NCBI GenBank assembly: GCA_019916065.1
Contig: CM034241.1
Coordinates: forward strand, 7,169,920-7,233,919
Source: Vitellaria paradoxa
Lineage: Eukaryota; Streptophyta; Magnoliopsida; Ericales; Sapotaceae
Direction of reading: 5' to 3'
Length of the DNA stretch: 64,000 bases
The first letter of the stretch is position 1, and every line of letters begins with the position of its first letter. The position numbers were made by a program, and so were the translations under genes. Shown here one piece after another: positions 34,102-47,900 of this stretch. The notes under the pieces were generated by a model. It searched no databases. It was given only the letters and a program-made list of their open reading frames with translations, and was not told the DNA's origin.

Positions 34102-36490
34102 GATCTGGGAGTTTTAGTTATGCAAAGAAACATTCTTTTGATGCCCCGAATTTTGGGTAGAAATGCTGCTTGTATAATCTCAGGTGCGTCCAAAGGGTTT
34201 GACAATTAATAATTTTGTTCTTTTTGTTTCATTTTCAATTTTTTTTTTTTTTTTGACAACGGGAACCCACAGGCACTTTCCTCCGGGTGTGCACTGGGTA
34301 AAACCCATCAGACCCATGCAATAGCTCACAAACCACGGGAACAATTAATAATTTAGATTATTTATAGTGCTGGTAAACCTCTTGCTGCTTCCTGATTCTT
34401 TGCTGCTGATTCTTTGCTGCCAAAGTGTAGAAAGATTTGTATCCCGGCTGTGCCAATAACTCTTTTTTGTTTGTATATATATTTCTTTTTAAAATATAGC
34501 TTCTCCAATTGAACATTTCTGTTTAAGATATAGCTTCTCCAGTTGAACGCACTTGAATTATGGATTGGCATATGCTTTTGGCAAACAGAGTAAAACCACG
34601 CTTTCTCTTTGAGTCATCAGCAATATTATACAGATTTTTCTATTTGTTTTAGCATACCCATGTCTACCAAATATGACAAGGGTGAGGTATAGGATATGCG
34701 TCCGACTCCCCACACAAATTAGACACTTGGACCTTTTAAGGACATTGAAAGAACTGGTAACTCAACTTTTTTTTTTTTGGTAATTAAAAAAATTTTCGTT
34801 TTTCACTAAATTCAATTAAATTTCAAATACATTACTTAATAATAATCACACCTCATGTTAACGTATCATGCAATATATAATATATCTAAGTATAATAATC
34901 ACATCTCATGTCAACATATCGTACAATAGATAATATATCTAAATATTAATGTGTCACGTATCCATTACCATCATTGTGCACATATTCCAATATTATAAAA
35001 TTAAGGTTTAGGAAGGTTTGTCACCTGAAACATATTAGTATCTGGCACTTATATCCGAGTTTACGTGGTCATCAGTATGGCAACTAGGGTGCATAGCTAT
35101 AGCTACTAATATCAGACCAAGTTGGGATCTGTGTTCCATAACAGGCATAGGTGTATAGGATTGAAAATCCTGATTCTTACTCTTATGTGATGTCCTGCAG
35201 GATCTTTCTTGTACATACCTGTTTTCACTGGCCTTGAGGTGAGAAGATTAACTTTTCATGCAACCCAAGAAGTTGACGTTGGTTGCTCTTTAGAACCCCC
35301 CCCCCCTCTCTCTCTCTCTCTCCATTTACCCTCTACGTTGCTATGTTTACTTTCTGAAGGAAGCTTTCTGCCCTGATTTTATGATATCAATAGCAAGCAT
35401 GGTGCAATCAGGTTGCACATAGTTTTTGTATCTTGTATGTTACTGTGGCTGAAATCAGCCTATAATATCAACTCGCCAGCCGGCATTACTCACAGTTTTG
35501 AGTGCGCTTTATAGCTCTTCCAGTTGGATACACTCGTTTGAAAGGTAATCAATTAGCTCAAAGAGTTGTTCTTCGTCTTCAGGGGATGGAGAGATTTTTG
35601 AAATTTGTTCAATAGGTTTTCTTCTCAGCTAAGTAAGTTTAGGCTTTTGATTTTTTTTGAAACTAGTTTAGGCTTTTGATTTAAAAAAAAAAAGTAAGTT
35701 TAGGCTTGATTCAAATTTGGGCCAAAAAATAGAATTACAATTTTACCACCGAATTTACCTTCAATTAAGATCTATATTTTAGGCCTTCAAAAAGTTTCAA
35801 AATGTTCCTTGACATATCCTTTTATCAATTAAACAAACTTTGGTCAAAGCAAACTTGAGTAAAAATTGACCATTTTATTTTTGAGTCTGTTTTTATCTCA
35901 GATTTACATTTTGAGTTTCGCAAAAGATTGAAAAATACACCTTAATATGGTTGTTATCGATTGGGCAATTTTGCATGTAAGATGTTCAAAAGCCCTAAAT
36001 TATTTTTGGACATGTTTTTTATTAACTACGCAAATTTTGATACGAAAGAACTTAGGCTTCAAACCAAGTGAAAATGGAGAGCATTTTTCGCTGATTTGGT
36101 TGCAAAAAGATGACCACTTTAGCTTTTAATTTATTTTGACTTAGATTTGCATTTTTAACTTCTCAAATGGTTGATGAATATTTCTTACTAGGTTTCTCAA
36201 ATCAACAAGATAATGATAAATACTTGAAAGGTTAAAAATTAACTTTCTTTGTTAAATAGCTAAATATGATTAAAAATTATAACTTTACCCTCTTAACAAG
36301 TATTCTCTCAAATGGTACTCTCTTAACAATTACTTTCTTAAAAATCAACTTTTTTTTTACTAAATATTTAATGGTAATCCTAAATATTTAGATTTAAAAC
36401 ATTTAATTTCATCAAATTATGCAAACAAGGTAGGATTAAATATTTCACCAAACTATGCAAATATCCCCCCTTAAATGGTCCAAACGCCAT
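34102..36490. other. CTR1 3' flank, no gene
   Basis: Begins with the CTR1 3' UTR; its length cannot be judged here. 34240-34345 holds a T-run followed by CCTCCGGGTGTGCACTGGG, which looks like a fragment of a dispersed repeat. 35296-35323 is a C11-(TC)n microsatellite. Otherwise AT-rich with no supported coding region. Confidence 0.45.
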
Positions 36491-37100
36491 CTTCTCACTG
36501 TTATCCAAGAACTACCTCAAGCCTCTCTCTCTCTCTCTATAGTGTATGAGAAGGATCACAACGGTTTTTATTTTGGGGCTTCAAGGATGATCGTTGGAAA
36601 TGGATGTTGCGGCAGTGGCAGCTTGGTATCTTTGGCGTCCATAGGGAGAGAGAGAGAGAGTGAGAGAAATGGACGGGAAGGAAGAGGATGTGAGAGTTTA
36701 TAGAGAGGTAATCGATCGGCACGGTGACAAGAACTAGGAAGAGCTTCCACTGGTGCCCCTATTTGATCCCGGCGAGCTAACCTCCTGATCTTTCTACCGC
36801 GCTAGAATAGCTGAGCTCATGATCACTCAAGTCTCCAACCAAGTGCTCCACCATTGGAATCAAAGGCATCACTTGGGCCTTCGGGGAACAAAGGACTTGA
36901 CAAATGACTTGATCCAGCAAGATTCAGATATTTTACAAATAATTTTTTTTTTTTTGGAGTTTTTGGTTTTATTTTGCATTTCATTGGTGGTATATTTATT
37001 TTTATGTAAAAAATTTAATTGATTTTGTTAAATTTTAACAGGCCAAACTAATAAAAAAAAGAATAAGCCTTTTAAATGTTAGGACGTAAAAGGCGTAAGT
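36490..37100. other. CT/GA microsatellites, no supported gene
   Basis: (CT)n near 36525-36538 and (GA)n near 36645-36660 face each other about 110 bp apart. Short open frames here show no family features. Confidence 0.4.
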
Positions 37101-37105
37101 GTAAA

Positions 37106-37250
37106 GGGCCTGTTTGATTGGTCAAATTTTAATCAAAAAGTACAATAAAATGAAAAGATGTGACGTAAAAGTGATAAGTACTAAAATTTAATTGAAAAAA
37201 ACATAAAAAGTAGTTAAAAATTAGTAAATTTTGATAAAATTTAATAGATC
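37106..37250. mobile_element. MITE, family A, right end degraded
   Basis: GGGCCTGTTTGATTGGTCAAATTT followed by AAAAGTACAATAAAATGAAAAGATG parallels the intact copy at 54349-54503. The right terminus is not recognisable. Confidence 0.5.
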
Positions 37251-37600
37251 AAGATTGAAATAGTTAAAAAAAATTCTTAAATTATACTTAACGTTTAAAA
37301 GAGATAAATGTTATTTATCCGAAAACTTTTGGTGTCAATGTCAAATAAATTGTTCAAATAATTGTTGCAAGTGACAAGAAGAAAGAGAAAAGTTCACGTC
37401 TTGGGAAAACGTCACGTGCATAAAAATAAAGAAATGACACGGTGGCATTTCACAATTTGCACGTGGCTTAAAATCTTCCTCTTCAATGCCTCTGGAAGGA
37501 GAATCAACTTAGGACGTCATGTCAACAACGTGACTGGTAACACCCCCTTTTTTGGGGGTAATTAACGGGTAACCTTTCTTTCGTATTTTTTTTTTTTTAA

Positions 37601-37733
37601 GTCTCATTTGATTTACTGTATGTGTTTATCTGAAAATTTTTAAAAATTATTTATTTTTATTTTATTACATAAATTATAAATTTATAAATTATTTTATTTT
37701 ATTTCATTTTTTATCACTTTAAACACACTATTA
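37601..37733. mobile_element. Short MITE, family B
   Basis: Contains AAAAATTATTTATTTTTATTTTATTACATAAATTA and ATCACTTTAAACACAC, the shared centre and right edge of the family. It is non-coding. Confidence 0.45.
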
Positions 37734-38168
37734 ATAATTCTACCTCTTATTTCGGCCCTCAATGTCACCCGTACTCATAACATGATTTGGCAACCATTAA
37801 TCCTATTTTTATTTTTTTTTTGTTTTATATAATTTTTTTATTTATGTTCTTTTACTCATTTGTGCATTTTTGCATTTATAATTATTTTTATAATATTTTA
37901 ATGAATGTAAAAAATATATTTAAAACTTATAAAAAAAATTTAAATTTTGGTGAAAAAATTATATAAGATAAATAAAAAAACTAAAAAAAAAAAAAACTGA
38001 AGCTAATAGTTTTTAAATCAAGCTTCATTTTTATCCTCGTTTGCTATTAATTTTTTATTTGTTAAATTAAAAATATTATTAAAATGTAAAAATCATATTT
38101 TTGAAAAATATTATGTATGTTTTAAATTAAATAATATTATATATAAACATATATGGTTGTATAATATA

Positions 38169-38395
38169 GGGTAGGTCTATTTGTACTCTACAAATGAATT
38201 GTTATACTCTGTGTTACTTTTTTATTAAATAAAATTACAAAATTACTCTCGTTCTTATAAAAAGATATTTGTGATATTAAAATTATATAGCATATCTTAT
38301 TAAAAAAATGAGGGTACATGTGTAATTTTATTTAATGAAAAAATAAAGTAAAGTCTAAGAATTTATTTGTAGAGTGTAAACAGACTCACCCACCC
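38169..38395. mobile_element. Stowaway-like MITE with TA target duplication
   Basis: Left edge GGGTAGGTCTATTTGTACTC and right edge GTGTAAACAGACTCACCCACCC are imperfect inverted repeats. Similarity continues inwards for about 80 bp (TTTATTAAATAAAATTAC and its complement). TA flanks both ends. The centre is short and non-coding. Confidence 0.7.
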
Positions 38396-38799
38396 TAAAT
38401 ATAGTTAATATATAAGTGAAAATGTAAATGAGTGTGAAATAGAGTAGAGACTATCATTTTTATCTCCGTCTTCATACTTATTTAGGAAATACTTAAAATC
38501 TATATTCTCATCTCTACAACATAAAGATTATCTTTATACCTTTTTGAGTGGAAGTGAACAAATAAACACAAATTTACATGATTTGACAAAATCACCTATG
38601 TATATATGTGAGGGATGAATGGTTTTTATTGATTTTAGGTTATAGAGCAAGAAAAATCATGAAAACTCTAATTGCTAACCACCTTTATAGATAAATATCT
38701 GTACATGTATATATGAGCTACAAAGAAAAAAAAAAATCCTTAATAGGCCTATTAGCTAAGTCCTTTGTTCAGTTAACGAAAACTTATTAAAAATCCCAA

Positions 38800-39222
38800 T
38801 CGAACTATGTAATAAGATTTAAGACGTGTGCACTACAACGTACATGAAAGAATTTACTATTACACAATAATGTATCAATTAGATAAAGATGGCGCTTTAA
38901 TACATCTACAAGATCATCATTATACGAAGCATTATCCAATGTAAGACGAAACACTTTTTTGTCAATGTCTGAGTCTTTCAATAAGTGAATAACTCTCTCA
39001 ACCAAAATTGAACCATTAGGTGGAGGCGGCACATGATGAAAATTCAGGATTTTTTTTTGTAGCACCCAATCCTCATCAATATAATGACCAGTAAGTGCTA
39101 AATATCCATCAGTTGTAAGAGATGACCACAAATCCGATGTCTAGCATATCCTACTTGAGATGGAACCCAACACGTGCTTTAATTTCTCTTTCTCTCTTCC
39201 ATGTACTTTTAATATATCTTAT
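38800..39222 (-). pseudogene. hAT transposase, central part (left of Copia insertion)
   Basis: The minus-strand protein has TSDLWSS (first catalytic Asp), ILNFHHVPPPPNG, DIDKKVFRLTLDNASYND (second catalytic Asp) and FFHVRCSAHVLNLI. These are conserved blocks of plant hAT transposases of the zinc-finger BED (RICESLEEPER/DAYSLEEPER) type. A stop precedes TSDLW, and homology ends after HVLNLI. The later half, with the catalytic Glu and dimerisation domain, is absent. Confidence 0.8.
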
Positions 39223-39598
39223 TGCAGCTTGATGAATCAAGTGCAGTGGTTGCCTCCTCTTCCATCTGCAGTGGAGCTGTGAAAATTTCAGTATAATAGA
39301 GCATTCTAGTATCACGGCTTTAGGACATTCTTGTAAATAAATGGTAGTTAGAGGGTAGCTAGTGTTTGTGAATAATAGCTAAGTTGAGCTGGATTGTAAA
39401 CAGCAAAGGCTAGGCATGTGCTAGTAGAATCAGATTCTGATTTTTAGGATGATTAGTTAGAATTGATATAGATAAATACAGTAGATGTAGAGATTTTTTT
39501 TTTTTTTGTAATTTTTTGATAGATAAATGAAAAGTAGAGGATAGTTCAGTCCTCTGTTCTTCTTCTTTTTCCTCTTTTTCTTCTTTTCATTTCTCACA
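39223..39598 (+). repeat. Copia 5' LTR
   Basis: TGCAGCTTGATGAATC at the start, TTTCATTTCTCACA at the end. The pair with 44189-44562 is close to 96% identical by eye. Confidence 0.9.
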
Positions 39599-39613
39599 TG
39601 GTATTAGAGCAGG
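39599..39613 (+). other. Primer-binding site, initiator tRNA-Met
   Basis: TGGTATTAGAGCAGG directly follows the 5' LTR. It differs from the usual TGGTATCAGAGC by one transition. Confidence 0.85.
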
Positions 39614-39629
39614 TTTAATTTTTAGAACC

Positions 39630-42600
39630 ATGACTACTAACGAAGAAACTTCCGGAGTTGTCCTTACTCCAACTGATATCAATTCTTCTACTCGCTTTTT
39701 CAATTTCAATGATCTGACCAACCCTTATCGATTGGATAATGGTGATAATCCAGCTACAACTTTAGTCACAGAGCTTTTAACTTCTGAGAACTATGTTCAT
39801 TGGTCTAGATCAATGAAGAGAGCTCTAAGAGCTAAGAACAAGATTGTTTTTATCAATGATGATTTTCCAAGGCCAATAGATCCAAATGATCCCCTTCTGG
39901 ATGCTTGGGGGAGATGTAATGACATTGTTGTGTCATGGATCCAAAATTCTCTCACAACCTAACTCAAATCCAGCCTGACTTTTGCCGATAATGCTCGAGA
40001 GATCTGGATGGAGTTGCAGGACAGATATTCTCAACAGAATGGCCCCAGAATCTTCCAATTGAAGAAATCTCTTGCTGGTCTGACACAAGAACAAGATCAG
40101 GTAAGTGTTTACTATGGAAAACTTAAAGCCCTTTAGGATGAGTTGAATGTGTATGACCCTATTCCCGACTGTGGATGTGGGAAACTTAAAATTCTATTAG
40201 ATAGGCACCAAAGGGACTGTGTCATTCAGTTTCTAATGGGATTGAATGATACATATGCTCATGCTAGAGATCAAATAATGATGCTTGATCCTTTACCTCC
40301 TGTTAGCAAGGTTTTTTCCCTAATACAACAACAAGATATGTAGCACAAGATATCTTCTCATGTTGCCTCACATGATTCTATGGCATTGCTCACTAGGAAA
40401 AATTCTAATGATCATAAGTCTGGTGCTAAATTTAATTCTGGGTCTAAGCAAGCCAGACCATATTGCACCCACTGCAAGATTCCAGGACATAGTCTTGAGA
40501 ATTGTTTCAAGTCTGGTAATGCAGAACCACCATTGTGCAATCATTGCAATATGACTGGACATATAGTTGAGAAATGCTACAAGTTGCATGGATATCCGCC
40601 TGACCACAAATTGCACAACAAATTCAAGACTACATTTGCTACACTTGCTAATTCTGTTATCAATGAACAAGACTGCAGCAACAATGACAAGATTACTTTA
40701 ACAAAAGGGCAATACCAACTGCTCTTGATGCTGCTTCAGCAAAAGGAATCTTCTACTCCTCACTCTGCCAGCTATGTGGAAACTATCACCAAACCATCAC
40801 AAGGCCCTTCTGGTGCTTCTAAGATGTTTGGTATTTCCTTGTGCTTGACCACTTACACACAGAGGCACAACACTTTGAATGAAATCCCTTGGGTAATTGA
40901 CACTGGAGTAACGGATCACATGATTTGTTGCTCATCTTTCTTCACCACAATCACTTCAGAGGTCTCTTATACTATCAAATTGCCCAATGGAAATTAGGAG
41001 CCTGTCTCGCACACAGGAATTGTGAAATTATCAGACAGCCTTATTCTTAGAGATGTTCTTTGTGTGCCATCCTTTTTTTTAATCTGTTATCAGCCAAGAA
41101 ATTGACAGAATCACTTACTTGCTGTTTTATATTTTTTTTTATTCTTGTTTCATTCAGGACCTTTCATCTTGGACCACGATTGGGATGGGTGAAGTGAAGC
41201 ATGGCCTCGACCACTTTATCAAATCTTCAGCCTCTGCATCAGCTTTGACTGATAAACTTTCAATGATTTTAAATAGGACTGTTTTTGCATCTACATCTAT
41301 TACTAATAATGTAGATACCTTCAATCTTTGGCATTGTCGTTTAGGACATGTTTCAAAGTCCAGATTACAATTGATAGATGATCCTCTTGTTGCAAATGAT
41401 GTTACTAATATTAATGAAAATCCTTGTTACATTTGTCTTTTGGCAAAGTAGCGTAGGCTTTCTTTTCCTATTAGCACTCACAAATCTTCCTCTGTTTTTG
41501 AACTTGTACACTGTGATATTTGGGGCCCTCACTATATCACTGCATTTGATGGCTCAAAGTATTTTCTAACTCTTGTGGATGATTTTTCTAGAAGTACTTG
41601 GGTGTATTTGCTCAAGGCCAAATCTGAAACCAGAAAATGCATAGAATCCTTTTATAATCTGGTTGAGTGTCAATTTCAAACAAAGTTCGAATTCTGAGAA
41701 GTGACAATGGGGAAGAGTTTCAAATGATAGAATTTTTCATTAAGAAAGGTATTGTGCACCAAAGGAGTTGTGTGGAAACCCCACAACAGAATGGGGTGGT
41801 TGAGAGGAAACATCAACAACTGTTAAATGTAGCCAGATCCCTTAGATTTCAAGCCAACATTCCTCTTGAATATTGGAATGATTGCATCCTTACTGCAGTT
41901 TACCTTATCAATAGAACTCCCACACCTCTACTCAAAAACAAAACTCCTTTTGAGTCCCTCTTTCAGACTAAACCATCGTATAACCATTTGAAAATTTTTG
42001 GATGCCTTTGTTTTGCTTCCACAATGTCTCATGGAATAAAGAAATTTGATCCTAGAGGGAAGATATGTGTTTTCCCTGGGTATCCTTTCGGTGTTAAGGG
42101 GTACAAACTTTTGGACCTTGACAATAGGAGAATTTTTATATCAAGAGATGTAATTTTTCATGAAAATGTCTTTCCTTTCAAGGAAAATTCTTCTACCACT
42201 CATCCATAACAGTCATCCTTTGTTCCTTCTAATGACAATACTTCTATCCCTTATACACCTCCATCTCCACACTTATTTCAGGACAACAGTCAAAGCACTT
42301 TATCAAATTCGATTCCTTCAGTTCTCCCGGAATCTCCTTACAATTCTGTGACAATTCCTTCATCTTTTGAGCTTGATGATAATTCTTACATTTTGACTGA
42401 TGAACCTACTGCACCTCTTCCTTCTATACTTCAACGGAAATATGAAAGGCAGAGAAAAGCTCCTCAGTATCTCAAAGACTTTCATTGCCAACAGGTCATG
42501 CTCACTACTCCAAACCAAACTGTGGCTCAAGTACTTTTTTCCTGTTCAGGTAAACCTTATCCTTTAGCTACTTCTTTATCTTACCATAAGCTGTCTCCTA

Positions 42601-44172
42601 CTTTTAAAGCTTTTACTTCTTCCATATCCATCCAAGTTGAGCCAACTACTTATGAACAAGCTGTTGAAAACCCTCAATGGTGCAAAGCCATGCAAAATGA
42701 GTTGATGGCTTTAGAAGAGAACAAGACATGGGTTGTCACTGATCTGCCAGCAAATAAGGAGCCCATTCAATGCATATATGTCAACAAAATAAAGTATAAT
42801 TCTGATGGAAGTATAGAAAGATATATATAAGGCAAGGTTGGTAGCAAAAGGGTACACTCAGCTTGAGGGAATGGATTATCATGAAACTTTTTCACCAGTT
42901 GCTAAGATGATAACAGTACGATGTCTTCTCTCCATTGTAACAGTTAAAGGATGGATACTTCATCAATTTGATGTTAATAATGCATTCCTCCATGGGGATT
43001 TACAGGAAGACATTTACATGCACAAACCACTTGGCTACACCATAGGAGGTCCTTAACAAGTCTATAAACTATTGAAAAGCTTGTATGGTCTCAAGCAAGC
43101 TTCTAGACAATGGTATGCCAAGTTCTCTAACTCTCTCCTTGAGTATGGTTTTCAACAATCCAAGGCTGATTATAGTTTATTCACTAAGACTAGTGGGGAC
43201 TCTTTCATTGCTTTACTTGTCTATGTTGATGACATAATTGTGGCTAGCAATTCCACAACCTTGGTTAGTGAACTTAAAGAATTCTTGAATTCCAAGTTTA
43301 AAATCAAAGATTTAGGGACCTTGAGGTATTTTCTTAGCATTGAGGTAGCAAGGTCAGAACAAGGAATTCATCTTTGTCAAAGGAAGTATGCTCTAGACAT
43401 TTTAGCAGATTCTGGTATACTTGGTTGTAAACCATTAAAGCTGCCTATGGATCAAAATTTGAAATTGAGCAAGGATATGGGCGATGTTCTATCAAACCCT
43501 ACCATTTATAGACGTCTTATTGGTCGACTTCTTTACTTTACTATCACCAGACTAGACCTTAGCTATAGCGTACAAAACTTAAGCCAATTTATGGATAGAC
43601 CTTGTGACATTCATTTAGCTGCTGCAAATAAGGTCTTGAGGTACATTAAGGCTACACCAGGGCAGGGTATTCTCCTTCCTAGTTCTTCCCAATTGCAGCT
43701 GAGAGCTTATTGTGATTCTGATTGGGCATCATGTCCTGGCACTCGCAGGTCTGTCACTGGCTATTGCATCTTCTTGGGGTCTTTTCTCAGCTAATGGAAA
43801 TCTAAGAAGCAAAATGTTGTTTTTAGATCTTCTGCCGAATTTGAATACAGGGCAATGGCCAACACTTGTGTAGAACTCATTTGGCTCAAATATCTTTTAC
43901 ATGATCTTCAAGTGTCCTATTCTCAAGCTGCAATTTTATTTTGTGACAATTAAGCGGCACTTCATATTGCTGCTAATCCGGTGTTCCATGAGTGTACTAA
44001 ACACATTGAATTGGACTGCCACTTGATCAGAGATCACATTCAAGCAGGTCGAATACAAACAGCTCACATTGCAACTCAGTCTCAGCTTGCTGATATATTC
44101 ACCAAGGCATTGCCTTCTTATCTGTTTCAATCCCATTTGTCCAAGATGGGAATAGTGAACATCTATTCTCCA
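39630..44172 (+). pseudogene. Copia gag-pol polyprotein, broken
   Basis: In order: Gag (VTELLTSENYVHWSRSMKRAL), two CCHC knuckles (CTHCKIPGHSLENC, CNHCNMTGHIVEKC), protease (WVIDTGVTDHM), integrase (LWHCRLGH...CYIC zinc site; [16 protein letters not shown] and NGVVERKH with the D, D and E), RT ([21 protein letters not shown]), RNase H ([18 protein letters not shown]). Stops: 39960, 40134, 40341, 40995, about 41449, 43054, about 43792 and 43951. Frame shifts occur near 41060-41119, 41690 and 42830. It cannot make a functional polyprotein. Confidence 0.9.
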
Positions 44173-44176
44173 TCTT

Positions 44177-44188
44177 GCGGGGAGATAT
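44177..44188 (+). other. Polypurine tract before 3' LTR
   Basis: GCGGGGAGATAT immediately before the 3' LTR, the usual plus-strand priming site. Confidence 0.7.
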
Positions 44189-44562
44189 TGCAGCTTGATG
44201 AATCAAGTGCAGCGGTTGCCTTCTCTTCCATCTACAGTAGAGCTGTGGAAATTCCAGTATAATAGAGCATTCTAGTGTCACGGCTTTAGGACATTCTTGT
44301 AAATAAATGGTAGTTAGAGGGTAGCTAGTGTTTGTGAATAATAGCTAAGCTGAGCTGGATTGTAAACAGCAAAGGCTAGGCATGTGCTAGTAGAATCAGA
44401 TCTTAATTTTTAGGATAATTAGTTAGAATTGGTATAGATAAATACAGCAGATGTAGAGATTTTTTTTTTCTGTAATTTTTTGATAGATGAATGAAAAGTA
44501 GAGGATAGTTCAGTCCTCTGTTCTTCTTCTTTTTCCTCTTTTTCTTCTTTTCATTTCTCACA
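44189..44562 (+). repeat. Copia 3' LTR
   Basis: Second copy of 39223-39598. It has a shorter T-run (about 44461-44469) than the 5' LTR. Confidence 0.9.
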
Positions 44563-44957
44563 TATTTGACTTTACAGTGTTCCTTGTGATGGATTTTGCA
44601 CATGGATTCAAAAAACAATGCAAGTCCTTAATGCCTTCATGTTCCACAAACATAAAAAGATAGTTATGTCTGATTATTGTCGTTACTATTTTCTCACGAT
44701 ACATGTTTTGATCAAATACAAGGGAACAATGGGCATCATGGGCCTCTTGTTTAGGGCAAACGCCAATGTGGCGTAGCAAATTTGAGGTACCCGTTTTTAT
44801 ATCTACAATGTATTCTTTCTCATACTTCCTACACTTAGCCCTTTGTCTCCTATCATTACTAATAAACTCATCCCAAACTATAGAAGTGACTCTCCTATTA
44901 CGTGTTGAAGTAGCAGAAGAGCTTAGTTCCACATGCTCATCACTATTTTCCTCCATT
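44563..44957 (-). pseudogene. hAT transposase N-terminus with BED finger (right of Copia insertion)
   Basis: Starting at MEENSDEHVELSSS, the protein runs into VTSIVWDEF, AKCRKYEKEY and NLLRHIGVC, a BED-type zinc finger. The usual second Cys of CxxC is Tyr here, so zinc binding is probably lost. FDQNMYREKIVTTIIRH and NTVKSN follow, where the Copia element enters. Together with 38800-39222 it forms one minus-strand gene. Confidence 0.8.
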
Positions 44958-47900
44958 TTGTTACCCCTATCACAAGTAAATAGAAAATCTAAGTAGATTG
45001 ATGACAAATACAAGAGATGAGAGCAATCGAAAGAAGTAGCATAACAAGAATAATAAATTGGTAGATGATAAATAATAAAGCAATTTTCTGCGATTTTTAA
45101 TTATTCCTAAATCTCAATTTTCTGCAATTTGGATCATGGTTACTAACAAAAATATCTTAGATCTCACAATCTAGAGTTGAATTTTCCGTACTTTGCATCG
45201 GTAAAAAGTATATATATATATATATATATATGAATGGACAACAAATTCAACACATTAGAGCCATAAAAATGCACAATATGAGTATCGACAGCTATCTCAT
45301 CGACTCTTGTGATTCGAATATTTTGATTCAACTCGAATCCTTAATTGTTGATCATCTCAACAATGGGTAATTAATCAACAGCCGAGGCTAAACGCCTCTG
45401 GCTCGACATTGTATTTACGTTGTATGGCGCCCTCCGCGTTGACATGTACACTGTCCAAACAAGAAGAAAGTACACTGCTAACTTCGTAGAGGCATTACAG
45501 AAAAATGGGCGGAGGCTGACGGCTCGACAATTTGATAACTATCATTAGTTGTTAATTTTTGATACGAGATTTACGGATTTTATAAATTAAAAATTTATCA
45601 AAATATTTATATCATTGAATTTTAATAGCGTAGATCAGATTGTCAGTGAGCTGACATCAATGTTAACCACTCCATATTCTTAATCCTCCCACATTTCCGC
45701 CCAACTCCTTTGATACTGTTGTTCTTTATCAAATCATGGTCATACCATTGACGAAAGTGTTCAAATTTTCTATAAAACTTGAGCTTGATCTCATCTCTTT
45801 GGCTAAAGAGTTAAAGTAAGTCATTCTTTATTTTTGTAGCGTGAAAATGTTTGGTTTCTTTGATTTTAAAATTTTAGCACTAATTTTTCTTCTTATTTCT
45901 TTCTATTTGTTTTCTTTTTTTTTTTCTTTCATAGAAAAACTTACGAAGAAGTGATAAATTTTAAAATATTTTTTTCTCTTCATTTTTTCTTATTTTACTC
46001 CACTTAAATGGACCGTTATTTTTTTTCTTTTTGGTCTGGATTGCCCAATGAGCAAGTAAGAGAGAAAAAAGAGAGAAGTTAGAGATAGAAAGTGAGAGTC
46101 ACGGAACAAGATCATAGGGTTTCAATCGTCATGATACGATAAATAACATGGTGGCGTCAATTCACGGAGATTGTGACTTAGATAAAAGATCTAAATCCTT
46201 AAAGTTAAAAGTTTTTAGTGAATGGTCTTTTTTTTCTTTAGATTTAAAATAGATAAAACTCCTCTTATGTTAGATTGTTTATTGCGTGGCTATAAAATGA
46301 TATATAATATTTATCAAGTATCTTCGTTGTCTTTAAAAATAGAAAATAATAAATTCGATTTGAATTGTTGAATTTTAACTAAATGATTTAAACATATTTA
46401 TATATTTTTTTGATTAAAAATTTATGAATATATTTAGACTATTCAAATGTCTAAATTGAACTATTATCAAACAGATATCAAATTTAGTGTTAACCTTAAT
46501 CATTTAAAAATAAAAGGAATTATTAACATAATTTACTAAACTTAATGGTCAATTGTGCGCGTGAAGTAACGTGTACTTAACAATATTAGCCACGGGCCTA
46601 AATCAATTGACTTTTCTAGTCAATTGCGAGCATCTATCATTGATCCTTTATTTATTTATTTATTTTTTGATGGGTCATCTATCATTCATCTTATCTTAAA
46701 AAAATCCAAATATATATTATGATATTCATTTTATCAATTAAAGGCCTAGTTATTTACATAAACTAACTTATCTTGACCACATTACCAACGTGCCTATAAC
46801 AAAAAGTTTTGCCCTTTGTCTTCTAGATTAAAAAAAAAAAAAAAGGAAAGAAAAGACAAAAAAGATAAATTTTGAAGTTCTATGTTTACACCTTGATTTT
46901 TTCAAAGAGAAAAAAATTAAAATTATTTATACACATTTTTTTCATAGGCACTTAAGCGGAAAATAATTATTTAAGAAATATCTATCGAATTAAAAAATAT
47001 GTTTAAAATTTTTGTTAAAATTATAATAGACTAATAAAAATTTTTCAAAACTATCCGTCACTGCAAATAGGCATTAATAAAACGCGAGAGCTCTTAAATA
47101 GCAGTTTAATAACATACTATCAGATATAGTATGTGATCTTTGATCATATATAGTATGTGATCTTTAATGAATCAAACTAAAATATATAAAGGCATATATA
47201 CTCTCTCTTTAAAAATATATACCGTTGAATATATTATCAAAAGTATTTAAAATTTTTTCATTCAAGAATTAGATATGATTTATTAAGTCAGAGGAGCATG
47301 TCCTACTAATAATACTGCACTTTAGAGGCTGAACTCAAGACTTGTTAAGGAGGATATTTAAACTTACGAGTTTGAGATGATAAGCCTGACTCTCAAACCA
47401 AAACTACGCCACGTTACTCCTTGGGTTGTATATTATTTATATAGATATAAATACTACTAAATAGAGACAGAAAGTTCACAAATTCTGATGCTTCACTTGA
47501 CCATGGTTGATGGTATTATCTTTTTGTTCTTGGATGACTTCATCTTTGTTTGTACTGCAATATCGCATGGGCCATGCAATTTGAAAACAAAGTGTGAAGC
47601 TTTGAAAACTAAAGATAATTGCCCGAGCCGGCGTAACCTCTATTCTTCACGCACCTTTTTCAACTTTTATCACTGAACTTTTCACCATGCGGCAAATTTG
47701 ACTCCAATTAAACCAGACCATTCTTTTCTTTTTCTTTGAAGAAACCAAACCATTCTCACTAGACCCCCCCTTTTTTTTTTTCAATGGATGGTTGTCCGTC
47801 AAATGACGGAAATGCCCCCTTTAATTTAGGTTGTATTTTTAGATTGTTTATACATTAGCATACTGTCAACTATTTTGGTAAATTATCTTTCATGCTTTTT

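Larger units (their letters stand above)
39223..44562 (+). mobile_element. Ty1/Copia LTR retrotransposon, 5.3 kb, inserted in the hAT gene
   Basis: Two LTRs (39223-39598 and 44189-44562; about 15 substitutions by eye, mostly transitions), a tRNA-Met primer-binding site, a polypurine tract, and Copia-order coding sequence. If the LTR ends at CTCA (44560), the flanks CTTAT and CATAT form a TSD with one mismatch, and the empty site restores the hAT frame (VKSNKIY). Confidence 0.9.

Noticed and set aside
36455..36750. Small genes near the CT/GA microsatellites
   Set aside because: Frames on both strands are driven by the simple repeats, and no domain or conserved motif is visible.
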